A stretch of DNA of 64,000 bases from Oehlia diaphana. Its lineage: Eukaryota; Glomeromycota; Glomeromycetes; Glomerales; Glomeraceae. Positions within the stretch are counted from its first letter, which is position 1. Each line of letters opens with the position of its first letter. Location of the stretch: the NCBI GenBank assembly GCA_003833135.1, contig QZLH01000111.1, positions 36,943 to 100,942 on the forward strand, in the 5' to 3' direction. Of this stretch, positions 46,122 through 57,840 are shown one piece after another. The notes under the pieces are model-generated. The model was not told the origin of the DNA, did not search any database, and saw only the letters and a list, made by a program, of their open reading frames with translations. The translations under genes were made by a program, and so were the position numbers.

Positions 46122-46532
46122 TTTTCCTATTTTTAAATTTTAGCGGGAAAATCCGTTTTTTTTTTTTAGAGATCAAAATTATTTTGTTTACCATAGTATG
46201 TATAGTATGTTATGGAAATTTCATAGAAATTCCATCGATTTCGTTAGTGTAACGTTCTAAATTTATTACGCCAATGAACCAATTCCACTTGTTCATATAA
46301 GCCATGGCTCGTGTTAAAATATAATTTGGTGACTAAATAGAATGCTTAGCTTATGAAATTGACATTTTTGGGTTGTTTAAAAATTAAATAAATAGAACCG
46401 CTTGACATAATAAAAAAAAGAAATTAATTTTGTTCATTTGTTCACTTCTCTTTAATAACTATAGATTATAACTTTTTTTTAAAAAAAAGAAAGATTTTTT
46501 AACCTTCTCCATTCTTTATTCAAATTTTCAAA
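46122..46532. promoter_or_regulatory. Shared intergenic promoter region, NAA10 / RAMP4
   Basis: 411 bp separate the two divergent start codons, so both promoters must lie here or overlap the first exons. T-rich on one side and A-rich on the other. No consensus box was clear. Confidence 0.4.
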
Positions 46533-46960
46533 ATGGTACGTTTGTTTATTTTTATTTTTTTGTCAATTAAGTGGAGACAGAATTTGTAATTATTGAATTA
46601 TTGTTGAAGCATCTCAACTGATTTCGCTTTTCATTTTGCATTTTAGCCTGGAACTACTAACCCCGTTATTCGCGCTAAGAATAAGGCTTATCTCTCAAAT
46701 ACTAATAGTCGAACTCATTCATTGGTATGTTATTTTTTTCTTTGAAATTGTCGGGGTGAAATCTTTAAACGACTTATTTATTTACCATTGACACTGTTTT
46801 TGATTATTTGTTAAATAATTTTTGTTTATTTATTAATATTTATTTGATATTTTAGAAAAAGACAAAAGAAGATAAAATACCTGTTAGTCAAGTAACTTTG
46901 GGAATTATTCTCTTCGTAGTTATTGGTTCCGCTATTTTTGAAATTCTCAAATACATCTAA
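46533..46960 (+). CDS. SERP1: Ribosome-associated membrane protein RAMP4 / SERP1
   Basis: Exon 1 is just the ATG (46533-46535), followed by exons 46647-46724 and 46856-46960, giving 61 residues. The basic N-terminal half (NPVIRAKNKAYLSNTNSR, then KKTKEDKIPVSQ) and the single C-terminal membrane segment (TLGIILFVVIGSAIFEIL) are the RAMP4 pattern. This tail-anchored protein sits at the Sec61 translocon on the ER membrane and helps glycosylation and stress tolerance of nascent membrane proteins. Length matches the family (about 60-70). A start codon split from the rest of the protein by an intron is notable and depends on the ATG|GTACGT donor. Confidence 0.9.
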
Positions 46961-47365
46961 AAAAATATTTCACTAAAAAGGTTTCTTTCTTTCCTGAGAT
47001 CAATTAATATTATTATAATAGTCTTTTTCTGATTTTTCTGATGAGAAATCAAAAAAAAAACCCCCTTAAAAATTTTTAATATACATTACATTTTTTTTTA
47101 GTTTATAATAGTTACACGCTAATTTGCAATTAATAAATTATAGTTTTATAAAAAACAATTAATAAAGTAATTAAAATATTTTCCAATTACAATAAATTAT
47201 TTTTTTACATTATTGAACTTTATATATAATTAATTACATTACATTATTACATGATTCGGAGGTCGGGTCGCTCTCAATTATATATAATAAATAATTTATG
47301 ATTACGGTAACTTTTGATTTAAATAATTTATGGCAAGCCTTTATCCGGATATTAAATTAAACATA
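46961..47365. other. Convergent intergenic region
   Basis: AT-rich 3' regions of the RAMP4 and PAP2 genes. No further feature. Confidence 0.5.
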
Positions 47366-48633
47366 CTATGATACTATAATATCAGCTGAACCATTTTCGG
47401 TATTACTACTACTAGAATCAGCTAATAAAGCTTTGGAATCTTTAAGTAAAAGTTGTTCATCATTTTTAACTACAGTAATTTCAACTTCCGAACCATCCAT
47501 AAAACTAAATTCTGCTTTATATTCTGGTATTACTTTCTTTAATCTGATTGTAAATGGTTTATCTGATATTTTTGAATGTAAGTCTGGATAATATTGATGA
47601 TATGCAAAATATGATAAAAGGAAACCTAAAAAAAAAATAATAAATAAAAAATAATAAAATATAATGAATAAAAAATATTTTAATAATTAACAATTTACTT
47701 TTTACGTGCAACATTATAATACTTACCAACTAAACTACCAGCAAAAACATCATGCCAATGATGACGATAATCTTCGGTACGTGAAATAGCAATAAGAATT
47801 GCTACAACTAAAGGTGCTGCAACGACAAATCCTTTATATGTATATCCCTTTCGATCAAATACATGTAATTTTCCGGCGAGATATAGTGATAAAAATCCCA
47901 TTCCAGCGAAAGATGCTATTAAAGAAAAAAATAACGAAAAATATTAAGGTTTTGACATTTTTCTATTATTATCGTTAGATTTATTATTATTATTCTTACT
48001 TGAGGAATGTCCGGATAAGAAACTTTTAAATCCATCTTTCAATAAATCGGTTCTTGTACATATTGTAGAGTTACTTAATCCTAAACTTGGATCAATAGCC
48101 CCCTCTCTCGGTTGACATCTATCAATAAAATCAGGTCTTGGACGACCAACCGTATTCTTAAACACCTCAGTAACCATAAGAGTCAACGTAAGACCCATCA
48201 ACAAACCTAGAGAAGCATGATGCCAGTCATGCATACTTTTTTTAATTGCGAGAGCCACAAAAGTTATAATAATAAACGGAACAACTACTACAATTACCTA
48301 AACATGAAAAATAAAAACTTTTTTAAAAAAAATTACTTTATTAAAAAATGTTTTTTTTTTAGGTTAACTTACAGCGCATAACCACATTGGCACTCTTTCT
48401 TTTTCGGCAAAAGGAAATTGGATCGTTTTATCCTCCAAAGAAAATAATCGATGATATGGTTCCAACTTGTCCACGCCGAAGAATATGCCTCCAAAAATGA
48501 AGCAAAGGATCCAACTAATAATATCAAATGTGATAAATGTGGTTTACTTGTAATCAATACATTAATTTTTATACATCAAAACTTACTCTAGAGCATAAGC
48601 CTTAAGAATTTGTAACTTTGAAAATTCGGACAT
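47366..48633 (-). CDS. PAP2 family lipid phosphate phosphatase
   Basis: Five exons (48633-48587, 48514-48373, 48297-48000, 47915-47727 and 47625-47366) give 311 residues. The three catalytic motifs of the family are present: K-N-T-V-G-R-P-R-P at 110-118, S-G-H-S-S at 158-162 and S-R-x5-H-x3-D at 207-218. His160 should be the proton donor and His214 the nucleophile, by family knowledge. About six membrane spans are visible, with hydrophobic segments near 17-35, 64-82, 92-109, 165-178, 191-206 and 219-230. The tail is hydrophilic and Ser-rich. Such enzymes (Dpp1/Lpp1, PLPP) dephosphorylate phosphatidic acid, diacylglycerol pyrophosphate and related lipids. Loop order and length resemble the Dpp1/PLPP group rather than sphingosine-phosphate or dolichyl enzymes. 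Confidence 0.92.
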
Positions 48634-50351
48634 TTTTTTTTTTTTTTTTTTTAAAAAAAAACCTAATTTTTTTAATAAAAAACCTAATTTTTTTAATAAA
48701 AAACCTAATTTTTTTAATAAAAAGAAAAAAGCCGAAATAAATATTATTTATTTTATTTATTACTCAAGAGGATTAATCGAGAAATACTAATCGCCACATC
48801 TTTGCCAATGCAGAATGGGTGCACGGGACACAGCCTCTAAATATTGACTGCGCCATTTATAAATATTAATGTATCTGGCGCACCACAAAATAAAAAAAAC
48901 GTTTTCTAGAATGAAATTAAATAAAATAAACATGCATACGCCCTATTCTCCTTATATGCAATAATAGAAAATTGTAATATCAGATATTTCTCTACAGAAT
49001 TCTTGGCTCGGAGTCCTATTTGTTGCTGATTCCAATTGTTGACTCGTTTAGTTGAATAACTATTCCTAGCTCATTAAATAACATATTTTACTTTATCTGT
49101 TATATATAGCTGTCAACGCAACGCTGGGGTGAGCGGTCAACTATGTAAATCAAAACTATATATGGTATCATATAAAAATTAAACTTAATACTGTAACTAT
49201 AAGTAACCCTGCTATTGGGTAATTAATTGACTTGTTATTTCCTTGATAGTATTATTATGGTCATTTTTTAGACTCTTTTGGGCTGCTTTCCGAGCTTGAT
49301 ACTTTCGTTTATATGATTTGTAAATACCCATGCTAAATTTAAATGTCTAGCCTTAATTCTAACTCGTTTTTGCGACCAAAAACATTTTAAAGTTAATTTT
49401 AATTCCAGAATAACAGAGTTGAGTTGCTAAATTTAAAATATTTTACCAATTAATGAAAAAATAACCTTCTTTTTACTCAGTATTAGTATAGAGAGAGGCT
49501 TTACAGGGCATTGATTTGAAAGTTGAATAATAATTATACAAAAATAACCAATGTAACTTTGTCAGAGATATGTATGAGAATGGATATTTATAAAAAAAGG
49601 AAAGTTCACTCTAGACATCTAAAAATTCGCGAACTATTCTTTTATTATCTATTAAGTATCCGTTATGATTTAATTAGCTACCTGGTATAGTTTTGATTTA
49701 CATAGTTGACCGATCACCCCAACGCAGGCTTTGCCAGAACTGGATTTTAAATTATTTAATTATTTTGCATTAATAAGTGGACTATTATAGTGCAACTTTT
49801 AATTGCAACACCTCTCACAAACATGACGTATACCAGAAAGATCTTAAAGATATGATTGGGAAGTCAATAATTATTGTTGGCGATGGTAATACGGCAATAC
49901 CTTATCCAAGAATCATAAATCAGATATTTCATAATTTTAATGAGTAGACTTTGAATTTCTCCGATATTACAGAAACTGACATCATGTGATTGAGTTTAGT
50001 ACGAAAATGGCTTGGTGGACGATCAGTTATCTATTCCTAGTAAATCATTTTCATTAACATGTGAATGACCGTTTTCTTTGTCAAGCTAGCACAGAAAGAA
50101 AAGAGGACTACAATGTGAGCTTTTTGCAATTTCCCGCTAAAAAATTTGTCACCTTATTAGTCAATGCGATAAAAAAAAAAGCGTGCACTTTTTAGATATA
50201 GAATTGAATACTTTATTAGTGTATTATTAGCTTGTGAATTTAATTTTAAGCATACAACAATAGTTAAAGGTTGATTTATATTAACAACTTACTATTTTTT
50301 CCAACCTTATTTTTAATATATATACTGTATATATTAAAAAATAAGTTATTA
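48634..50351. other. Intergenic region containing a MITE
   Basis: Three repeats of CCTAATTTTTTTAATAAAAA lie at about 48661-48722, just upstream of the PAP2 gene. A MULE-like MITE occupies 49125-49721. No gene was seen in the remainder. Confidence 0.55.
49125..49721. mobile_element. MULE-like MITE (597 bp), family member 2
   Basis: The ends TGGGGTGAGCGGTCAACTAT and the reverse complement of ...GTTGACCGATCACCCCA match for about 36 bp with one mismatch. Flanks ACGCAACGC and ACGCAGGCT look like a worn 9-bp duplication. The same family as 14273-14970, judged by the right ends (ATAGTTTTGATTTAC). Confidence 0.75.
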
Positions 50352-53207
50352 CTATTTATTGGAAGAAGTCTCTATGAATTCTTTTAACTGCAATTTCCTT
50401 TTCAATTCATTCATTTCCTTTTCTAAAGAAAGAAATTTTTCATATAAATTTTCACCCGAGTCTTGATTTTCTAAATTGTTTTCGTCCTTATCTCGATTTT
50501 CTAACTCTTTACCAAAAGATTTTGAAATATTGAGAATAGTTTCTAATTGTTTCGTAGTAATTAATGCATCCGGATCATTTTTGGTAGTTAACGCCTATTT
50601 TAAAATTAAATTTATCCAATAATTTATTTAATTTTATTAATATAAAGTTCACTTTAATATTTTGAATTTCTCAAATATATTTAGTACCTTTGCTAATCTC
50701 ACAGCTGTCTTAATTTCCCTTCCATTTAGAGGTCTCTTTTTCAAATTTTCAATATTCACTTGGCTTTTGTTTTTTCCTTCAATACGATCCAAGAACGTTA
50801 ACCAAACTTGTTCACGTGCTATAAAAAAATTTTTACATTAATTAATAGAAAATAATAAGATCTCGTTCATAATAATAAAGTAACCACCATTAATATCCAA
50901 TTCATTATATTTCAAGGCAACTGAAATACGAGATTGAAAAGCTTCATCAAAGCATTTCACTGTAAAAAGAAATCAAATGAATAAAAAGTTGTTATTTTAG
51001 AATTTAAAAGATTCAATTATATTTTTCCAAACATTCTTACCTCGATTCGTTGTTAAAAATAATATTCCTTGATGATATTCAAGCAATCTTAAAAATACAC
51101 TCACTAGAGCATTACGTTTAATATCAAGTTCACTTCGACGTTCAAGAAAGATATCAGCTATAATTACATTAAACGAGTAATTTTCATCAAATGTTAAAAA
51201 AACTTTACTACAAACAATTTTAAATTAAACAATCATACCTTCATCAATTAAAATAACGGCATTCCAAATATTTGCAACCTCAAGAATTTCACTTAATTTT
51301 TCTTCTAATTCAATTACTGATGTTCCTAATTCTCCAACACTAACAGCATATAATGGACGATGAAGATACTCAGAGATTGCTTCGGCAGTTAATGTTTTCC
51401 CAACTATTAAAGATAATAATAAAGACATTGGTTATCACATAATCATTCAACAATTAATTTAATTTAAATAATTAAAAATTACAAACCTCCAGGAGGCCCA
51501 TGTAATAAAAAGATACAACCACCACCTTTACCACTAATGAGATCAACACCTTCATGTTTGGACGTTACAAGACTAGAAATTAGTTCCTTTTTTATTGGAT
51601 CCATAACAAGTTGTTCGAATGCATCATCATGAAACGAAATTTCTATAATTAGAAATGTTGTAAGAAATAAGGACGCAAAAAAAATTGAGAACATTTTGCT
51701 GAAACGATAATTTTACCATTTAAATTATCAATATATAATTGACCCCATTTCTTTGTTGTATAACTAAATCCATAAAATGAAGGTGCACACATGAAAAGTT
51801 CTTCTTCTTTAACTGAGTTTTCACAGATTCCGCCATTATTCTGCATAACTTTTTTTGCGGTTTCCATATTGTAATTAGGATTAATCCTGGAGAAAGAAAC
51901 AGTATCAATCATGACACGGCCATCACTTTTAAAAGTAGTGGTACCAAACCAACTACTAAGAAACATATTTCCAGTATACTGCAGGTAATGTGGACCAATT
52001 CCATATTTTACAAATTTTCTTCCACGTTCTACTAGCTGGCTACGAATTGGACTTTCTTCTGGTAATGGAGCAACGCGAAGCTTTTCAATCTCACGTACAC
52101 CACCTCCCCAATCATTAATAATGAATGATTTCATTCCATGAACAAAAGTGACACCATCTAAAACAAATATCAAAACGTAAGATTTTTAAAAAATTAGAGT
52201 TTGACGCCATGGTGACATAGCTATGTCAGCTAGAGTTAAGATCAAGTTAGAATTAGGGTATCATTTTTCCTAAGCATTATAGGACTTTGAAAAAACAATA
52301 CTTTTTTATATAAACCAACGTTATGGCACCAAATTATAAAATATTTTTAAATCAAATTATGCAAACCTGAATCAATTATTTGGGTATTAATCATCATGTA
52401 TTCATGAGCCATATAATATTTTTGATACGTTACTTTGACTACTTTTGCTCCAACTACACAATCATTCCATATAGCACGTACATGTTGTCCTTAAAAACGT
52501 GGAATAGATTAGTATTGACTCGATAGTATTTATAAATGTACATTTAATATCTACCTTTCGTAAACAAATAGAATAGATTTTTGAATGAGATAACATTCTT
52601 AAAGAAGTGATTAAGAGATGGTCAGTATTACACATACAAAATGTTAGAAGTCTATTATTTATGTTGCTTTGAACTTACATTTTTAATCATTTCTTTGATT
52701 TCACCAACTCGAGATTTATATTCGATTTCAATCAAATCAACCAATGACTCTAAATGGACACTTTTACACGAATCATTAGATGCATCAAGTTCATCGTAAT
52801 CATTATCATAATCGTCATCAATGTCAATAATCACGGAGGATTTTTTGGTCTTGTTGGCATCATTATTTCTTCCAACGGCATTTTGAAGTTCAGGTAAGGC
52901 AAGAAATAATGCGTGTAATGATATCTTTTTGGGAAATCGGTTTGCGCAATATTTTTACTTAGAATCATTTATTTGAAACATTATTCCTTTTTTTAAATAA
53001 GATTTACGATTTTATATACATTAATACCTTGGGTTTGAGTTCATACAAATCCTCTACTGTCATATATTTTCTCAAAGTTTCTTTCAAAGCAGAATTAATT
53101 ATACGAACAAATACATCACCATCATCACATTCTACCCTAAAAGGAGCAGATTCTTGAGTTTTTTCACCGCAAGCGTCTGCTTGTTGTTTATTATCTAGTT
53201 GATCCAT
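50352..53207 (-). CDS. AAA ATPase with DUF7025-type N-terminal region
   Basis: Eleven exons are inferred: 53207-53028, 52924-52679, 52597-52555, 52489-52367, 52157-51717, 51642-51487, 51403-51239, 51157-51041, 50959-50888, 50818-50688 and 50594-50352, giving 638 residues with all phases consistent. The acidic N-terminal part leads to a region with YYMAHEYMMINTQIIDSDGV and GNMFLSSWFGTTTFKSDGRV, characteristic of fungal AAA proteins carrying the DUF7025 domain. The ATPase core follows: Walker A G-P-P-G-V-G-K-T at 393-400, Walker B V-I-L-I-D-E-A-D ending at 453, sensor LFLTTNR near 490 and an arginine-finger region FQSRISV near 501. A lid region and a C-terminal coiled coil (KFLSLEKEMNELKRKLQLKE) close the protein. 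It should hydrolyse ATP to remodel a client, which is unknown. Introns interrupt both the Walker A and Walker B motifs. Confidence 0.87.
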
Positions 53208-54014
53208 ATTAGTTTTCGAAGATATGGAAAGCAAAGAGTTAGGTAAGAATTATGTTTCTGATCATTATATAATGGAAAGCAATAAATGATGACTAATTAG
53301 ACAAATAATTGACACAATTGAACTCATAATATCTGATATGTAAGCACATAGTAAGTGCTAAGCCTTCTGTTATTTGTACTACGTAACTGGTAGATATAAT
53401 ATTCGGAGATGTTTTTGGACCTATATGATGAAATAACAATTTTATCAATTTTATCAGTACAGTATAGATGACAAAAGATCAATAAGTTATTGTCCCAATT
53501 CCTTTGTCTTTTTTTAGGGGTACAATGACTATTTTACCATTTGACAATAAAGAAAAAAAATAAGTGAGCAATTAATGAAAATTTATACAGTAGTAAATGA
53601 AACTTTTTATCTTAAACATATTAGAAATTCGTTGTATTATATTTTGCTACAAAATAATGAATAATGTGAATTGACAAAAATCATCTATATTTTTTCTACT
53701 TTTACATTTTAATTTGTGTAACGAATATTTCTTAATACCAAGCTATTTCAACACTAAAACATATACGTTAATGAACGCTAACGGATGAAATTAGCGTATA
53801 CAGTACACAATCTACTTAAAGACGATCACATTTAGCAAAAGTTTAAAGAGAGCAAGAGGTCATGTTTTTTAAAGTTTGAAAATTATTGTAAATAAAAATG
53901 ATTTCAATTTATAAATATGCAAAAAATTATTAAAAATATTTGCAAAGAATTTTACAGAGAAACTTGGTGTTCTATACATAATGTCTAAAAGATCGTGAAC
54001 CTCATGTTGGTAAA
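53208..54014. other. AT-rich intergenic sequence
   Basis: Upstream region of the AAA gene. No gene or repeat noticed. Confidence 0.5.
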
Positions 54015-54021
54015 TAAGTAA

Positions 54022-54176
54022 TGGGATTCCTTAATGTACAGTGGGGGTGTACGATATTAATGTACGAACTGGCCGGAGTTAACGTTAACGCTATCACGTG
54101 CAAGTGCATAACTCCTAAACTCGGGCCAGCTTGTACGTTAATATTGTACACCCCGACTGTACGTTAAGGACGCCCA
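54022..54176. mobile_element. Fold-back MITE (155 bp)
   Basis: The arms run from TGGGATTCCTTAATGTACAG inward through GGGGTGTACGATATTAATGT and mirror the right side imperfectly over more than 50 nt. TAAGTAA is present on both sides (54015-54021 and 54177-54183), consistent with a 7-8 bp target duplication. Non-coding. Confidence 0.8.
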
Positions 54177-54185
54177 TAAGTAATA

Positions 54186-54320
54186 CCGTACGGTTCCGAA
54201 ATTACGCAACCATTTTTTGCACTTAATTCTGGCCAAAGTCCTCATAATTCCGGCCAAAATCGGCTTGATGCAGGCCAGGGTTGCTTATTGTCGGGGTTGC
54301 TTAATTTCGTAACCGTACGG
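54186..54320. mobile_element. TA-target fold-back MITE (135 bp)
   Basis: Ends CCGTACGGTTCCGAAATTAC and GTAACCGTACGG mirror each other over 26 bp, with TA on both sides. It begins ten bases after the previous element. The terminal CCGTA is shared with the TA element at 8043-8261. Confidence 0.8.
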
Positions 54321-54391
54321 TAATGATGTTTTCCATATTCACCATTATTGCCGAAACCTGTTTTCACCGACATAAAATTTACGTCATTTTG

Positions 54392-54485
54392 CCCTATAAA
54401 GAATTTTTCAAAAAATGATGACATGTTTGAGAACTAGAAAAATGATCATTTATCAGGATTTTTTTCAGAATTTTTTTTTATAGGG
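54392..54485. mobile_element. Short palindromic repeat, CCCTATAAA family
   Basis: Starts CCCTATAAAGAATTTTTCAA and ends AGAATTTTTTTTTATAGGG, with an inner CTAGAAAAATGATCATTTAT. Related copies lie at 20814-20870, 63131-63236, 63295-63390 and 63512-63600. Confidence 0.7.
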
Positions 54486-55890
54486 TTGCCTACTTGGCAT
54501 TTTATCGATATCACTTTTTTCGAAACCATTTTTAACGAATCTCTATCTTGCTAACAAGCCATTTTGCAGACATGACCTTCGATTCATTTTAAAGTATTAA
54601 GAGATTTTCAATGATACAAATTTTAAATAAATTTATTATACAAATTTTAATAATTTCTATGGGGACGCTATTTAGAATGTTAGTGCAACATAAAAAGATA
54701 TAAATATACCTTAAAATCCTTAAAATTTTCACATCATACTTTCACTGATCGATTCTTTTTGGATGAAAAAGTGCCACATTAATTAATTTAATTAATGGCT
54801 TAATAAGGGAATCATCGAAATTTGATTTAAGGATTTATAATTAGTAGAAATAGTCTTAGAATTAGATTTATATTAAAATTATTCATTTTATTATTTTATT
54901 TTATTATGAAACTCAGGATATAAAATTAGAAACAAAATACATCACCAATAAAATCACCAAATGAATGAATCACATTCTGGACGCAGTACATTTAAACACT
55001 TATTTTTATACACTTAAATTAAATATAATATTGCGCTCCAAAATTAATAATTTCACTAGGTAATTTCGACCTTTACAGTACAGGGTGGTAAAATTTCTCG
55101 AGGAGGACGAAGTGATAGATGCAGTACAGAAAACAAAACATATAAAGAAAAAATATAGTAGTGCAAGTCACATGTTTAGACGTTGAATTTTGTCATTGGA
55201 CAATTCCAATAGGGAACACGAGTAGAAGTATGGCCAGAAAGATTTAATAAACAAGACGGCTAAACTATAAAATTTGTATCACATGTGATCTCCCTAGTCT
55301 CTACAAATCACGAGATGATCGACCAATCAGATTTTTTATCAGATAAATAATTATATCTCCTATTTTTCTGACGGTAGAGTCTGGATACGGTGTCTGGGCT
55401 CGTCAAACTAATTTTATGCCACAAAGGATGCAGTTAAAAAAAAAATGATTTTAAAAATTTATTTCCCAAAATTCATTTTTTCTAGTGGTAGAGTCTGGAC
55501 ACCTCAGCGATTAATCATATGACGCAGTACATTGTGGCGAAGTGCCTGCGGAAAAACGTTATTGGTAACGGACATATTTAGCAGGGATCGTATTCGCATC
55601 ATGAATTAAAAAGCAGAAGCTCTATTGGGCAAACTTTATTTATGATTGATTGGTTTATGCCTATAACAAATCACACGTAAAACATTATTTTCTGATGAGA
55701 AATGGCGCAGAAGAAACGGCGCAGTACACTATCGAACTTTCTGTTTTAAGATTTTAATCCTTTTTATCTTTAGTTAGATCACCTGCCCACTCACTTCGCT
55801 CATGTCCAGAAAGCAGTAAATAATATATAATAATTTATTATTTTATCTTACTCTAGAATAGGCCGAGAAGATGAAAAAATCACGTGCGCA
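54486..55890. other. Intergenic sequence
   Basis: No gene. GGTAGAGTCTGGA occurs twice (about 55373 and 55486), which suggests another decayed repeat. Confidence 0.45.
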
Positions 55891-55927
55891 TTCTGTTTTG
55901 GAACGCTAAAGCCAAATGTGGACGTAA

Positions 55928-56321
55928 TGTTTCAACCCGTTTATCTGCAAACTGTTACTGTGGACGGATATCCGCAATTTACGGATGATAACGGATACGG
56001 ATGAGAGGATTGGAGGATATCCGTAACAGATCATCCGGATTATCAATGGATTATCCGGATATTATCATACGAACTTTTCTAATTTCGTTAGATCCTTCAG
56101 TTCTTCGGCCACTTAAACATTGGAGACATCGTAGTAAATCTCCATATATTGAGATTATTAAAGAGTATCTGGATGGATCATGGATCCATTAGGATGGATA
56201 ATCTTCAATCTGTCACTATGGATATCTGGATTGTATTTTATTAGACGGATCGGATTGACGAGTGATTGATATTAAATGGATTGGATTGACAGATAACGGA
56301 TTATCCGCAGGTTGAAACACT
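55928..56321. repeat. GGAT-rich element with GTTTCAACC ends
   Basis: GTTTCAACCCG on the left is mirrored by CAGGTTGAAAC on the right. The interior is full of GGAT, GGATTATCCG and TCCGGAT words in both orientations. No target duplication was found. A short frame inside (56001-56192) is not considered coding. Confidence 0.5.
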
Positions 56322-57840
56322 ATCGCGTTATTGAAATAGTGTGCATATATTCGCTCGCTTTAGACTACAGTAATTTACTAGGATTTGATGGACAAGTTTA
56401 ATCATATTAGGAGTGAATGTTCAGGATTATTTATTATTTGTGTTGTCAAAATTAAATTTAAAGTAATTGATTAATTAACTAATATAGTTTAGAGTTGATT
56501 CATTGGTTAAATAATAAGAACGTAATTGCAAATATTCTCATCAGTGTAAACTATCATCTTATAGATTTCTATTAATTTATGCTGCTGAGATCGTATTTGT
56601 AATAACTTATCAAATCTTTATGTCTCTTAAACTAATTAATCTTTCTAAACCTATTCAAAATTTTAAAAATTTTTAGAACATTTAACCACTACTGTACTAT
56701 ATTTAACATTCCTTATTCTACTTTGTGAAAATTAAAATTAGTTAACCCAGTTAAGATGGTGAATAAAGATAAAAACAGTGGTATATTTAATTCGTTATAG
56801 ATTTGCCCATGATATCATCTAATCATCTTGTGGCGTATTAACACAAACGAAGAAACATGAATTTATACATACACTTACTACAATTTTATCATTTACTTAC
56901 TTTAAATTAGCAATATTTGCTTTATAATAAATATTTTTTACAATGCTTCAACTTTAGGTTCCAACTTTGATTGATAATCTAGATTTTTATATCAAAAATA
57001 AGTAAATTTTTTGTATCATGTTAAATCAGAATTTGTAGAATTGGTAAGATGTTTCATTATCTATATTATGAAGTGCCATACTGATCAAAAGTCTGGGACT
57101 AAACCTTGGATTTATCTGAGGTAAAAATAGATTAATCCATAATTCCATATTTCATCCTGGATCTTTCAATATTTATCTGAATCTGATCCATATTTTATCC
57201 CAGATTAATTACTTAAATTTCACCAATAATTACATTACATCCAATTATTTAACCCTAGATTAATCCATATTTTATCCCAGGAACATCTCGTCATTCTCGT
57301 GTAAATGGAAATTTTCTTTATTTTAAAGTTATAAGAGAAGTTTCTAAAATAAAACAAAAATCTGATCACATGACTTAGAAACATTTGTGATATAATCAAC
57401 CTAAGGATAAAAATAAGATAAAATCAAATCCGAGATTTGATCTAGGGTTTAAACCCTCGAGTATGGCGCTTGTTTCATCTCCTTGGAATACAAAACCGGA
57501 AATACATCTGTTTGAATCGGTGAACTGATAAGGATTAATTGTTTTCCTATATTGGCAATGATTACGCTTATTAATTGATGATCCAGCATTTGAAATTAAA
57601 ATAGGGAGTAAGTTTCATGAATTTCGTTTAACCTGGTTTGTTGGGGATATAATAATTTATTATTATATTCTAGATATTTAGTTTAGTATTATTGTGAGTT
57701 TTATTTTTAAACTGTAATGTACAATAATTTTTTATAGTTTTCCCGTTAACCAGTTAAAAAAAAAAAAAAAATAGAAACTTAAAATAGGGTTTCTTATTTA
57801 TTTAATTTTTTTTTTTTTTTTTTATTTCTACTAAAAAAAA
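56322..57840. other. Upstream region of the GMC gene
   Basis: AT-rich. It holds the inverted-repeat element at 57075-57467 and a long T-run just before the start codon. No gene. Confidence 0.5.
57075..57467. repeat. Inverted-repeat element with internal ATCCATATTTTATCC repeats
   Basis: GCCATACT on the left and AGTATGGC on the right face each other. GTCTGGGACTAAACC and GGGTTTAAACCC also pair loosely. ATTAATCCATA and CCATATTTTATCCCAG recur inside. Probably a MITE. Confidence 0.45.

Noticed and set aside
54242..54424. Minus-strand 60-codon frame
   Set aside because: Falls across two MITEs and is explained by their inverted repeats.
55928..56321. Telomere-like or satellite repeat because of the many GGAT words
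   Set aside because: The words are in both orientations and irregular, and the block is bounded by inverted GTTTCAACC ends, which fits a transposon better.
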